Source: Candidatus Bathyarchaeota archaeon | Lineage (GTDB): Archaea; Thermoproteota; Bathyarchaeia; TCS64 | Length of the DNA: 64,000 nucleotides | Assembly (NCBI GenBank): GCA_018396865.1 | Contig: JAGTRB010000007.1 | Span: forward strand, 35,041 to 99,040 | Direction of reading: 5' to 3' | Shown: positions 16,449-24,871 of the stretch, one piece after another | Layout of the letters: every line of letters starts with the position of its first letter | Numbering within the stretch: the stretch's first letter is position 1 | Translations under genes and position numbers: made by a program | Notes under the pieces: generated by a model | What the model was told of the DNA's origin: nothing | Seen by the model: the letters and a program-made list of their open reading frames with translations, nothing else | The model's database searches: none

Positions 16449-17255
16449 TCATTCTCCTGTTTTCAGGCTCATGAAGAGGTCGTAGGCCTCTCTCGGGGTA
16501 GCTCCCTCATGGACAATCGCCCTAACTGCCCTTATCATCGCTACCGAGTGGTCGCTCTGCCAGATGTTCCGGCCCATCACCACTCCAACAGCTCCAGCTT
16601 GGATGGCATTATAGGCTGTCTCTAGGGCCTCAAGCTCCGTATCCATCTTAGGTCCCCCAGCGATTAGGACCGGGACGGGACATCCCTCAACCACCTTCTC
16701 AAACCCCTCGCAGTAGTAGGTCTTCACGAAGCGGGCTCCAAGCTCAGCAGCTATCCTGCAGCTCAGGGCTAGGTATCTGGCCTCCCTTTTCTCCAACTCC
16801 CTACCCACCGCGGTGACTGCTAAGACGGGTATCCCATAGTCCTCACACTCATCGACGAGCTGAGCTAGGCTTGTGAGGGTCTGATGTTCATGCTCTGTTC
16901 CAACATATATTGAGAAGGCCACCGCCGAGGCGTTAAGCCTCAAGGCCTCCACAACGGAGGTTGTCACCGCCTCATCAGAGAGGGCTGGGCCCACTATGCT
17001 AGTTCCTCCCGAGACCCTAAGGATGATGGGAGCCTCTATCTGGGGGTCTATGCAGGATCTCAGGATCCCCCTGGTGAGCATGAGGGCATCCAAGTAGGGG
17101 AGCAGAGGCTTGACGGTCCTCCAAGGATTCTCCAACCTCCTCGTTGGGCCCTGGAAGTATCCATGGTCTATCGGGAGGACGAGGGATCTACCAGTGCTGG
17201 GCTTTATGATCCTCGAGAGCCTGTTCTTCATACCCCAATCCATGGGCCTCACCAT
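16449..17255 (-). CDS. LsrF/DhnA-type class I aldolase or thiolase
   Basis: About 268 residues strongly resembling bacterial LsrF (3-hydroxy-5-phosphonooxypentane-2,4-dione thiolase): DWGMKNRLSRI near the start, DHGYFQGPTRRLE (30-42), the TRGILRS segment, and the Schiff-base lysine in ARFVKTYY (Lys about 178), ending with GVVMGRNIWQSDHSVAM. LsrF acts in autoinducer-2 breakdown, but archaeal homologues may serve other sugar-phosphate aldol reactions; no lsr transporter or kinase is here. The ATG at 17255 is preferred since it leaves 13 bases after the dapA-like stop; a longer frame from 17306 would overlap it by 38. Confidence 0.8.
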   Translation of the reverse strand: MVRPMDWGMKNRLSRIIKPSTGRSLVLPIDHGYFQGPTRRLENPWRTVKPLLPYLDALMLTRGILRSCIDPQIEAPIILRVSGGTSIVGPALSDEAVTTSVVEALRLNASAVAFSIYVGTEHEHQTLTSLAQLVDECEDYGIPVLAVTAVGRELEKREARYLALSCRIAAELGARFVKTYYCEGFEKVVEGCPVPVLIAGGPKMDTELEALETAYNAIQAGAVGVVMGRNIWQSDHSVAMIRAVRAIVHEGATPREAYDLFMSLKTGE

Positions 17256-17268
17256 CCTATTCTGGAGG

Positions 17269-18177
17269 TTAGGGACTTTTAACCTCTTCCCCCTTAAGGG
17301 CTCCAATCCTCACCAAGGCCTCGATGACCCTCTCCTCATCAGCCTGGGATATGGGCAAGATGGGGGGCCTAGGATAACCTGCCCATCGCCCCATCAGGTT
17401 AAGGGCCTTCTTCAGGGCCGAGGCCTGGTTAAGGTCTCTCACAAGAACCTTGTTGAGGGCGGAGATCACCACCTGGAGCCGACCCGCCTCCACGCTCTCC
17501 CCCCTCTTGTAGGCCTTGTATAGAGCCACGCAGATCTCAGGGATGACGTTGGCTATGGCTAGTACGCCACCTTTACCACCAAGGGTGAGGGCTGGTAGCA
17601 GAGTATCCCCTGACCCAGACAAGACGCTGAGTCTCTCACCTACTAGGTTTATGATCTCGGCTAGGGTTCCTGGGTCTCCCCCGCTCTCCTTCACGCCTAT
17701 CAGGTTGGAGTGCTCCTCGGCGATCCTCTTTATCACCCCTGCCTTGATGGAGTACCCTGTGAACTTTGGGACGTTGTAGAGGATTACGGGGATGTCGACC
17801 TTGGAGAGGAGGGTTGAATAGTGCCTGTATAGCTCCTCGTCAGTGGGTCTGTAGAAGTAGGGCGTAATGACTAGAGCGGCGTCAGCCCCTATATCCAACG
17901 CATCCTTAGTCAGCTCTATGGTCTCCCTTGTTCCAATCTCCCCACTCCCGGCTATGACGATACCTCTTCCTCTCACCCTCTCCACTGCGAGCTCAAGGAG
18001 CTCGGCCTTCTCCTCCCTTGATAGGAGGGGGCCTTCACCCGTGCTTGCGTTGACGGCGCGCCCTGAGATGCCCGCCTCCATCCAATACTCCATTAGGCTT
18101 GAGAGAGCCTCCTTATCCAGCCCCCCATCCTCTCGGAATGGGGTGACATTGGGGATGAATATTCCCTCCAGCTTCAT
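17269..18177 (-). CDS. DapA-family aldolase/lyase (dihydrodipicolinate synthase superfamily)
   Basis: A 302-residue class I aldolase. Schiff-base Lys is at 163 (GVKESGGD), the catalytic Tyr at 134 (LYNVPKFTG), and the pyruvate-binding loop is ASTGEGPLL (44-52), matching N-acetylneuraminate lyase/DHDPS enzymes. Adjacent genes are not lysine-synthesis genes but an LsrF-like aldolase in the same operon, so a sugar-acid aldolase such as a 2-keto-3-deoxy-gluconate type is equally likely. ATG at 18177 matches the family start (MKLEGIFIPNVTPF); the frame continues upstream without a better start. Confidence 0.85.
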   Translation of the reverse strand: MKLEGIFIPNVTPFREDGGLDKEALSSLMEYWMEAGISGRAVNASTGEGPLLSREEKAELLELAVERVRGRGIVIAGSGEIGTRETIELTKDALDIGADAALVITPYFYRPTDEELYRHYSTLLSKVDIPVILYNVPKFTGYSIKAGVIKRIAEEHSNLIGVKESGGDPGTLAEIINLVGERLSVLSGSGDTLLPALTLGGKGGVLAIANVIPEICVALYKAYKRGESVEAGRLQVVISALNKVLVRDLNQASALKKALNLMGRWAGYPRPPILPISQADEERVIEALVRIGALKGEEVKSP

Positions 18178-18265
18178 CGGGTCAGAAGAATATTTCAAGG
18201 TTAAAAAGAACTCCCCTTCAAGGAGGATAACTACCATATCCGATTGAGCAGGAAGGCGTGTGCAG

Positions 18266-19915
18266 ATGGGCGGAGAAGGATACCCGGAGGGGGTTCCCAA
18301 GTCCATAAACTATCCTGAGATCCCCCTATACGCCCTACTAGAGAACTCTGCAAGGAAGCATCCGAACAGGGAGGCCATATTATATTATGGAAGGAGGCTC
18401 AGCTACATCCAGCTCTGGGATGAGGTTAGGAGGCTCGCCTCCTCCCTGATAGCCCTTGGCCTAGGGAAGGGGGATAGGGTTGGGATTATTCTACCCAACA
18501 CCCCCCACTTCCCCGTCGCCTACTATGCAACCCTTGCAGCCGGCGGGGTAGTTGTCGCCATCAACCCCATCAACCCGAGGGATGAGGTGGAGAGGGAGCT
18601 CAACGAGGCGGGTGTAGAGCTGGTCATCTCCCTAGACCGGTTCGAAGATAAGGTGCCGGTGGAGCGTTTCAAGGTGATCCTCGCAAGGGCTGAGTCATAC
18701 CTCCCATGGCATCTGAGGGTTATAGTAGGGCTCAGGCGGAGGACGCATCAGAGAAAGGGGCTCAGGTTCGAGGAACTCCTCAAAGGCCCGAGGCTTGAGA
18801 AAACTGTTGAGGTCGATCCAATGAGGGACCTCGCAGCAATCCAGTACTCCGGGGGAACCAGCGGTCCCCCTAAGGGGGTCATGCTAACCCATTTCAACCT
18901 GGTGGCGAATGCTCTGCAGTCCTACCACTGGGCTAGGGGTTGGGGCTACAGCCCTAAGCCTCTGCCAGCAGGGTATCCCTATGTGATATGCGCCATCCCC
19001 TTCTTCCACATCTACGGCATGACCGTTGCCCTAAACGAGCCCATCCTATCAAGCTCAACCCTAATACTCATCCCAGAGCCTAAGCCCGAAGAAATTATGA
19101 AGGCTATCCAAAGATACCAGGCGACCCACTTCCCAGCGACCCCGAGGATGATCAGAGAGATCGTTGAGCACCCCGAGAGGGGGAGATATAACCTCAGGAG
19201 CCTTGTCACCTGTGTCACCGGTGGGGCCAGGATGGAGGTCGAGGTGGAGGAGAGGTTCAGGGAGTTAACGGGGGCGATCGTCCACCATGGCTATGGGTTG
19301 ACAGAGGCAGGCCCGGTCACCCACTGCACCCCCCAAAAATGCTCCAAGCGCGGCTCAGCAGGCCTGCCATATCCAGACACGAAGGCCAAGATAGTTGACC
19401 TCCAGATCGGGGAGTTCGAGATGCCCCCTGGAAGGGAGGGGGAACTCGTCGTGAGTGGGCCTCAGGTCATGGTGGGATACTGGAAGGACCCGGAAGCCAC
19501 GGCTCGAGCCCTTAGAGGGGGATGGCTCTACACCGGAGACGTTGCCAGGATGGACGAGCAGGGCTACATATACATCGTGGAGAGGAAGGATGAGAGGGTA
19601 ATATCCTCAGGGCATAGTGTCTGGCCCTCCAGGGTTGAGGAGGTCCTCATGTCACACCCTTCAGTGGAGGAGGCTGCCGCGGTTGGGGTTCTGGATCCCG
19701 TGAGGTGCGCCACCGAGATCAAAGCCTTCATTGTCCTACGCCCGGGGTGGAGGCTCGAGGATGTTAGGGATTCCTTGATGGAGACCTGCAGGAAGATGCT
19801 CGAGCCATATGAGGTGCCAGATAGGATAGTCGCCGTCGACTCGCTTCCAAGAACGCCACTTGGAAAGGTGAACAAAAAGATCCTGAGGGAATGGTCTAGT
19901 CATGAACTTTCATAA
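18266..19915 (+). CDS. AMP-forming acyl-CoA synthetase (long/medium-chain type)
   Basis: A roughly 549-residue ANL-superfamily ligase. The P-loop-like motif YSGGTSGPPKGV (about 192-203), GYGLTEAGPVTH, the YTGDVARMDEQGY hinge region and the C-terminal PRTPLGKVNKKIL with catalytic Lys are all present. It adenylates a fatty or aromatic acid and transfers it to CoA. A GTG at 18260 is an alternative start; ATG 18266 has GGAAGG at better distance. It is divergent from the DapA-like gene with 88 bases between start codons, so the intergenic region likely holds both promoters. Confidence 0.92.
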   Translation: MGGEGYPEGVPKSINYPEIPLYALLENSARKHPNREAILYYGRRLSYIQLWDEVRRLASSLIALGLGKGDRVGIILPNTPHFPVAYYATLAAGGVVVAINPINPRDEVERELNEAGVELVISLDRFEDKVPVERFKVILARAESYLPWHLRVIVGLRRRTHQRKGLRFEELLKGPRLEKTVEVDPMRDLAAIQYSGGTSGPPKGVMLTHFNLVANALQSYHWARGWGYSPKPLPAGYPYVICAIPFFHIYGMTVALNEPILSSSTLILIPEPKPEEIMKAIQRYQATHFPATPRMIREIVEHPERGRYNLRSLVTCVTGGARMEVEVEERFRELTGAIVHHGYGLTEAGPVTHCTPQKCSKRGSAGLPYPDTKAKIVDLQIGEFEMPPGREGELVVSGPQVMVGYWKDPEATARALRGGWLYTGDVARMDEQGYIYIVERKDERVISSGHSVWPSRVEEVLMSHPSVEEAAAVGVLDPVRCATEIKAFIVLRPGWRLEDVRDSLMETCRKMLEPYEVPDRIVAVDSLPRTPLGKVNKKILREWSSHELS

Positions 19916-19964
19916 AAATTTAAATATTCCTTTACTTTATTTAACAAAATGTGAGGAAAAGTAA

Positions 19965-20347
19965 GTGTTTAAATTAAGATTAATTTTACTAATGTTTCTG
20001 CTTTCCTATCTTCCTTTTATATCGATACTTTTAGCTATCTCTGAATTAGAGCCTCTTATCTGGCATGAATACGAATATTTTGACGAAAATCTACCGCCTC
20101 ACTTTTGCTTCAATCTTTCACGTACGCCATATGCAGTTTCTGTACACATCAACTCGATATCTCCTTCTGGATATATGAAGTTACAATAACGGTTAACGGA
20201 GTGATGAAATGGGGCGGTCAATTAGGAGCTGGGGAGAGCTCTCCAACAATAACCTGTGATGACCAGTATACTACCATACATATAGCTAATCCTAATGGTA
20301 ATCCATCCATTAATGTCAAAGGATACATCCACTGGGTGATGCATTGA
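19965..20347 (+). pseudogene. Secreted protein gene with apparent frameshift
   Basis: A GTG-started frame (19965-20189) encodes a signal-peptide-like hydrophobic N-terminus (LRLILLMFLLSYLPFISILLA) and about 45 following residues. At about 20170 a second frame continues with EVTITVNGVMKWGGQLGAGE and ends IHWVMH at 20347. Joined, the two give one exported protein of about 125 residues with beta-sandwich-like alternation; separately neither makes sense. GAGG precedes the start and TTTAAATA lies 30-40 bases upstream. Its last codons overlap the start of the solute-binding gene. Frameshift may be real or an error. Family unknown. Confidence 0.5.
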
Positions 20348-21696
20348 ATCTCTACTTATGTAGAACTTCAAAGGAATTTTGGGAAAATTGTCAAAAAGCT
20401 GTTTTATTATTAAGTATTTTATTTGTTATAAGTTTGGGCTTAACTGGATCCTTAATATTATGGATCAATAAGCTGAATATGCAGTTTTATTCTTTGGAGA
20501 TGGAAAAAGAGCAGTTAGAAAAAGAGATTTCTAAATTGAAGACATTGTTGATGGAAAATTTAACTGTCAACCTTGGTGTGACTGCAGTAGATGATCACGA
20601 CTATAATCGAACAAAAATCTTATTTGAGAATATAGTAGAAAAGGATGTTAATGATTATTGTTTAAAAATGGGTTATAATATTAAATTTAGGTTTATTATT
20701 AAGAACAATAAAGGGCTTTCTGGAATTGCTCTTAATAATACTCAGGAATTCAAAGAAATGGGTATAAATATAATAATAGGTCATCCCTCGTCAACTCATT
20801 GTTATGTAAGCATGGAATATGTGAATAAGAACAACATGCTGCTCTTCAGCTCCTCGGCCCAATCCTCACAGCTTGCTAGGAAGGGAGACAATCTCTTAAG
20901 AATGCATCCAAACGACGCTTATCAGGGACATGTGATCGCAGAGATGCTCTCAAGTCGTGGAGTTAGGGCGATTATAGTTATTGAACTTGAGAGTCTGTGG
21001 GCTGATGGGATATATAAGATCCTAGAGGATATATTCTTGAAGAAGGGTGGCATAGTCCTCGAGAGGGTTAAGTACAACCTTGAATTGACGGATTTCAGCA
21101 GCCATCTTGCTAGGATTGAGGATATCGCTGTGGATGCGGTCCGAAGGTATGGGAGGGAACATGTGAATATTGTGCTCCTCTCCTACGAAGAGGGTATCAA
21201 GATAGTCAAGCAAGCCAAGGACTTCTCAACCCTCTACAGCCTTTACTGGTTCGGCTCCGATAGCACCGCTAGGTTCCTGGCCTATACAAGCGAAGCTTCA
21301 GAAGAGTTGACTCACCTAAAGATCTTTAGCCCCCTTCCAGAACCTACAAAATCCCAGTTTTATTTCTCTTTAAACCAGAGTTATTATGCACTAACCCATG
21401 AACCCCTTGATTTCGACACGGCCTCCAAATACGACATAGCATGGATATTGGCTAGAGCCATTCTAAAATCCAAAACCACCGATGTGAAAAGATTGTTAGA
21501 GGTTATCCCAGAAGTGGCTTCAATGAACTTTGGGGCTAGCGGTTGGTGTAAACTCGATGAGAATGGGGATAGAGAAACCGCTAACTATGGGATCTACGGT
21601 TATGAATATGTAAATGGCACAGCAACATACAAAAACTATGGTGTATATGATGGAACGCTAGGGAGAGTTTTCTGGATCGAATTTCCTAGCTCATAA
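20344..21696 (+). CDS. Membrane-anchored periplasmic-binding-protein-like receptor (type I fold), orphan
   Basis: A 450-residue protein: N-terminal membrane anchor (about 19-41), a coiled coil (about 42-72), then a Peripla_BP_6/LivJ-like domain with NIIIGHPSSTHCYVSMEY, MLLFSSSAQSS (about 160-171), RMHPNDAYQGHVIAEML and a C-terminal AWILARAIL helix. These extracellular domains bind amino acids, amides or short acids. No permease or ATPase gene is adjacent. The TTG start overlaps the preceding stop by four bases. The first 480 bases are AT-rich while the rest has the GC-rich codon use of the chromosome, which is odd within one gene. Confidence 0.75.
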   Translation: MNLYLCRTSKEFWENCQKAVLLLSILFVISLGLTGSLILWINKLNMQFYSLEMEKEQLEKEISKLKTLLMENLTVNLGVTAVDDHDYNRTKILFENIVEKDVNDYCLKMGYNIKFRFIIKNNKGLSGIALNNTQEFKEMGINIIIGHPSSTHCYVSMEYVNKNNMLLFSSSAQSSQLARKGDNLLRMHPNDAYQGHVIAEMLSSRGVRAIIVIELESLWADGIYKILEDIFLKKGGIVLERVKYNLELTDFSSHLARIEDIAVDAVRRYGREHVNIVLLSYEEGIKIVKQAKDFSTLYSLYWFGSDSTARFLAYTSEASEELTHLKIFSPLPEPTKSQFYFSLNQSYYALTHEPLDFDTASKYDIAWILARAILKSKTTDVKRLLEVIPEVASMNFGASGWCKLDENGDRETANYGIYGYEYVNGTATYKNYGVYDGTLGRVFWIEFPSS

Positions 21697-21846
21697 TTAT
21701 TTGAATAATTTGGGAGTCTACATCTCTTAACTCTAAAATTGTAATTAATAAATTACCAAAAAAATAGAAAACATTAAATCTCTGGAGGTTATTAAAAACA
21801 CCCTCAAGTATCAGACTACTTATGCCGAAAAATACAGGATTATTCA

Positions 21847-21868
21847 AAAAAGGCTTTTATGCCTTTTT
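21847..21868. terminator. Bidirectional hairpin terminator between convergent genes
   Basis: AAAAAGGC and GCCTTTTT form an eight-base-pair stem around a six-base loop; the A/T flanks give a T-run in both directions. It lies between the stop codons of the solute-binding gene (+) and the M42 peptidase gene (-). Confidence 0.6.
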
Positions 21869-21881
21869 ATATACTGTATGA

Positions 21882-22967
21882 CTATTTAAGTTTCCTCTCT
21901 AATCCTCCAATCAATTTGGAGTCGATCCTATCAATGAAAGATGAGATCAGCTTAGATGCGTTCTCTATATCCCTCAAAGATGCGACCTCGATCGGCGAGT
22001 GGGAGTACCTTCGAGGGATAAGCACCTCCCCCGTGGGGATTCCAGCCCTTGATAAATGTACCGTCGCGGCGTCGGTTACGGCCATGGCGGTCACCTCCAT
22101 CTGGTGTGGGATGCCCTCCTCCTCCGCGGTCTCAACGAGGCGTCTGAAGATCCTTCTGTTGACTACATGCCCCATCATCGAGGCCCTAGAGCGTTCAAGA
22201 GCCCTGATCGAGGGGCCTTCACCGATCCTCAACCTAGTCTCCTTGGGTGTTGTGGCTGGATCCAACCCATAGGTAGTATCGACTATAAGGGCCACGTCGG
22301 GATCTAGGCGGAACGCCGCAGTCATGGCCCCCCTACAGCCCACCTCCTCCTGGACGGAGAAGACCGCGAACACCGTGGCCTCCTGTTCTCCCAGCCTCTT
22401 TAACGCCTCGATTAAGGCTAGGCAGCCTGCCCTGTCATCTATCGAGGTCGCGCAGACGAGGTCTCCTCTCGCCAGCCTGCTGAACCTCTTCTCGAAGGTT
22501 CCAAGGTCTCCCACCCGCACTCCGAGTTCTTCAGCCTCACTTCTGCTCCGGGCTCCTACATCTATCCACATCTCCCTCATCGGCGTCAGCCTGCTGGCCT
22601 CCTCCTCGGTGATGAGGTGCCTCCCCTTCGCCCCCACAACTCCATCAACCCTCCCCTTATCCGTGAGGATTGAGACCCTCTGACCCTGGAGGAGCCTCTC
22701 ATTTATCCCTCCATGGGCCTCGAACCAGACCCACCCCTCCTCATCGATGTGCTTTACCACAAACCCAACCTCATCCATATGGGCGCATAGCATCACCCTA
22801 GGCCCTTCCTCCCCCCTCCTCACAGCTATGAGATTCCCCATCCTATCCACTAAAACCTCATCTGCTGTTTCTAAGACCTCCCTTGCTATGAGGTCTCTCA
22901 CCTCATCCTCCTGTCCTGGGGGACCATGGGCTAGGGTAAGCCTCTCAAGCCTCTCCATTAAACTCAT
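21882..22967 (-). CDS. M42-family metallo-aminopeptidase
   Basis: A 361-residue zinc/cobalt peptidase of the TET/FrvX family, which forms tetrahedral dodecamers that trim peptides in archaeal cytosol. Metal ligands are seen in MLCAHMDEVGFVV (His about 60), SIDDRAGCLALIEAL (bridging Asp about 177), SVQEEVGCRGA (catalytic Glu and metal Glu) and VDTTYG. The C-terminal AGIPTGEVLIPRRYSHSPIE holds the last histidine. Start ATG at 22967; a second ATG three codons on is possible. It is divergent from the four-gene membrane system, 474 bases away. Confidence 0.93.
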   Translation of the reverse strand: MSLMERLERLTLAHGPPGQEDEVRDLIAREVLETADEVLVDRMGNLIAVRRGEEGPRVMLCAHMDEVGFVVKHIDEEGWVWFEAHGGINERLLQGQRVSILTDKGRVDGVVGAKGRHLITEEEASRLTPMREMWIDVGARSRSEAEELGVRVGDLGTFEKRFSRLARGDLVCATSIDDRAGCLALIEALKRLGEQEATVFAVFSVQEEVGCRGAMTAAFRLDPDVALIVDTTYGLDPATTPKETRLRIGEGPSIRALERSRASMMGHVVNRRIFRRLVETAEEEGIPHQMEVTAMAVTDAATVHLSRAGIPTGEVLIPRRYSHSPIEVASLRDIENASKLISSFIDRIDSKLIGGLERKLK

Positions 22968-23305
22968 CTAACTCCCCACTAAGAGTTGAATAATCTAAAT
23001 ATAAATCTATGAATCTAGGAATCTAGTCTTTCTCTTTCCTCATGAACTGTTATCTTGAGTGCAACAGTGACTTAAGAAAAAATAACACAGGGTATCTGAA
23101 AAGACTTGATACATCTGACCACCCACGATATGAAAGATAATCGATATAACCTATCATTAAAATTTAGACACCATTAATTTTGAATTTATATAAAATTTGA
23201 TTTTTCATTTAAATTAAGAGAATGAAAATTTTTTTACTTTATATATAATATAAAAGGATAAGAAATGATCGATCATTGCACTTATCCTCGTAGGTAAAAG
23301 ATGGG
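22968..23305. other. AT-rich intergenic stretch
   Basis: No open frame of note. It contains several A/T-only runs near 23160-23260 and the short palindrome TGATCGATCA near 23266-23275. It probably holds the M42 peptidase promoter and upstream regulatory sequence of the four-gene operon; nothing more specific can be supported. Confidence 0.4.
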
Positions 23306-23323
23306 AAAAGATAAATATCTTTT
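23306..23323 (+). promoter_or_regulatory. Palindromic TATA element of the first four-gene membrane operon
   Basis: AAAAGATA and TATCTTTT form a perfect 8-bp inverted repeat with a two-base spacer; the centre reads GATAAATATC and can serve as a TATA box. Transcription starting about 25 bases downstream would begin just before the structured leader at 23344. Confidence 0.45.
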
Positions 23324-23343
23324 ATGCGAAGAGGGTATGATGT

Positions 23344-23410
23344 AAATGCTAAGCCCCCGGAAGCCTCCGGGGGAGGCCGAACCCGCCTAGCCCGGGGTTC
23401 GCGGGCTGAA
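23344..23410 (+). ncRNA. Hairpin-rich 5' leader of the first four-gene membrane operon
   Basis: A GC-rich segment in an AT-rich surround. CCCCCGGA / TCCGGGGG (23354-23361 and 23366-23373) makes an 8-bp hairpin with a 4-base loop. Behind it GAACCC (23379-23384) can pair with GGGTTC (23395-23400), while AGCCCG (23389-23394) can pair instead with CGGGCT (23402-23407): two mutually exclusive helices. The coding sequence starts 32 bases later behind GAGGTG. This looks like a cis-regulatory RNA; it matches no riboswitch class that I know. A short independent RNA is an alternative. Confidence 0.45.
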
Positions 23411-23441
23411 AGAGGTCGAGGAGAGTGATAGAGGTGAAAAT

Positions 23442-24227
23442 ATGATAATACCCGGAAGATTGTCCTGGACCGTTTTAACTATAATCTTCTCCGCATCAAT
23501 GCTGGCCTTCCTTTATCTCTCTAAAAAGAGGATCTATGTGCCAAGGATCAGGATGCATCCGGGGGTTAAGGCGATCAGTGAGGCTATTGGAAGAGCCGTA
23601 GAGATGGGAAAACCGATAGCCTTCTCTCCTGGGATCGGCTCAATATATGATACTAAATATGCTGGGGATACCGCCGCGGGCCTTACGATCCTGGACTTCG
23701 TGGCCAAGGAGGCCGTAAGAATGGGCGCCAGGCTGATAGTTGGGGTAGCCCCTCCGACAGTTCTACCGATAGCGCAGGAGATCGTGAGAACAGCATACCT
23801 GGCCCAGGGGAAGCCCGAGGAGTATATTGAGGAAGATACGGTTAGATTCTATTCACCCGATCAATGGGGCTTTTCCTCAAGCTATGTGGGGATGATGCAC
23901 AGGGAGAAGGTTGGTGCCAACTTCCTCTTCGGGGAGCATGCGGCCGAGGCAATGGTTATCGCTGAGAGTGGAGCCACCGTTGGGGCTATGCAGGTAGCGG
24001 GCACCACAAACGTGTATCAACTCCCCTTCTTCATCGTGGCATGCGACTATACCCTCATAGGGGAGGACGAATACGCGGCGGCGGCCTATCTCTCCCCCGA
24101 TCCCGTTCAGAAAGGGATAGTCTTCGGCCAGGATATAGCCAAGATAATATGCGTCGCCCTAATAGTCGTTGGAGCCATCCTCTCCACATTTGGCATCGAC
24201 CTAGTTTCGAGGCTTCTATCTATGTAG
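23442..24227 (+). CDS. Membrane system copy 1, protein 1: anchored globular protein (DUF6754-like)
   Basis: 261 residues: one N-terminal membrane helix (about 8-27), a globular domain, and a C-terminal helix (about 237-256). The domain holds AIGRAVEMGKPIAFSPGIGS (about 48-67), AQEIVRTAYL, AEAMVIAESGATVGAMQVAG and ACDYTLIGEDEYAAAAYLSPDP; equivalents of each occur in the copy-2 protein at 62220-63047. The alternation of hydrophobic strands and Gly-rich turns suggests a Rossmann-like fold. I recall the family as DUF6754, function unknown. It is first in a four-gene operon; 11 bases separate it from gene 2. ATG start is preceded by GAGGTG. Confidence 0.85.
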   Translation: MIIPGRLSWTVLTIIFSASMLAFLYLSKKRIYVPRIRMHPGVKAISEAIGRAVEMGKPIAFSPGIGSIYDTKYAGDTAAGLTILDFVAKEAVRMGARLIVGVAPPTVLPIAQEIVRTAYLAQGKPEEYIEEDTVRFYSPDQWGFSSSYVGMMHREKVGANFLFGEHAAEAMVIAESGATVGAMQVAGTTNVYQLPFFIVACDYTLIGEDEYAAAAYLSPDPVQKGIVFGQDIAKIICVALIVVGAILSTFGIDLVSRLLSM

Positions 24228-24238
24228 GAGGGATGTAG

Positions 24239-24871
24239 ATGAAGGAGATTTGGAAGAGGGCGGCCTCCGCGGCCCTCTTCATCTCAGCGCTTATACTCCT
24301 TGTGGAGTACTCATGGAAGGATGCTACACTTACGGCGATCTCGACGGAGCTGAATAACTGGGCGGTTGTCATAGGGGCCTTCGCATTAGGCCTCGGAGCC
24401 TATAGCCTAGTGATGAGGCATGGGAGAATAATATATCGCAGAGAATCGATGTGGCCCTACAGCACTATCCTTCTAGTAACCATGATCACCTTCATAGTGG
24501 TGGGGCTAACCACTGGAAGTGTAACGAGCTTTCATTATAACTGGATATACACGGCTATAATCCAGCCCGTTTCAAGCACCTTATATGGAATGAATGCATT
24601 CTTCATCGCCTCAGCCTGTTACAGGGCGTTTAAGGCGAGAAGCCTAGAAGCCCTTCTCCTCCTCCTTGCGGCTATATTCCTGATGTTTCTGAACGCGCCT
24701 ATTGGAGGGGTGATCCACCCCGTCTTACCTATGATCGGCAAGGTCATATGGGACTTCTCAGGGGCGACTGGGATGAGGGCCATCCTTATCGGGATTGGTA
24801 TAGGGACCCTCGCCCTCGGCCTGAGGATAATAATTGGGGAGGAGAAAACTCCATTGGGAGGGGCTGATTGA
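24239..24871 (+). CDS. Membrane system copy 1, protein 2: polytopic membrane protein
   Basis: 210 residues with about six membrane helices. The best-conserved part against its copy-2 counterpart (61559-62209) is YNWIYTAIIQPVSSTLYGMN (HW..YAII.PLSS in copy 2), then ASACYRAFKARSLEALLLL and a final GLRIIIGEE. No transporter signature is visible. It is coupled to gene 3 (stop TGA overlaps the TTG/ATG start region). It is presumed to form the membrane core with protein 4. Confidence 0.8.
   Translation: MKEIWKRAASAALFISALILLVEYSWKDATLTAISTELNNWAVVIGAFALGLGAYSLVMRHGRIIYRRESMWPYSTILLVTMITFIVVGLTTGSVTSFHYNWIYTAIIQPVSSTLYGMNAFFIASACYRAFKARSLEALLLLLAAIFLMFLNAPIGGVIHPVLPMIGKVIWDFSGATGMRAILIGIGIGTLALGLRIIIGEEKTPLGGAD

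Noticed and set aside
23375..23410. tRNA-like T arm (GGGGTTCGCGGG) in the leader
   Set aside because: No acceptor, D or anticodon arm can be drawn around it; treated as part of a structured leader.
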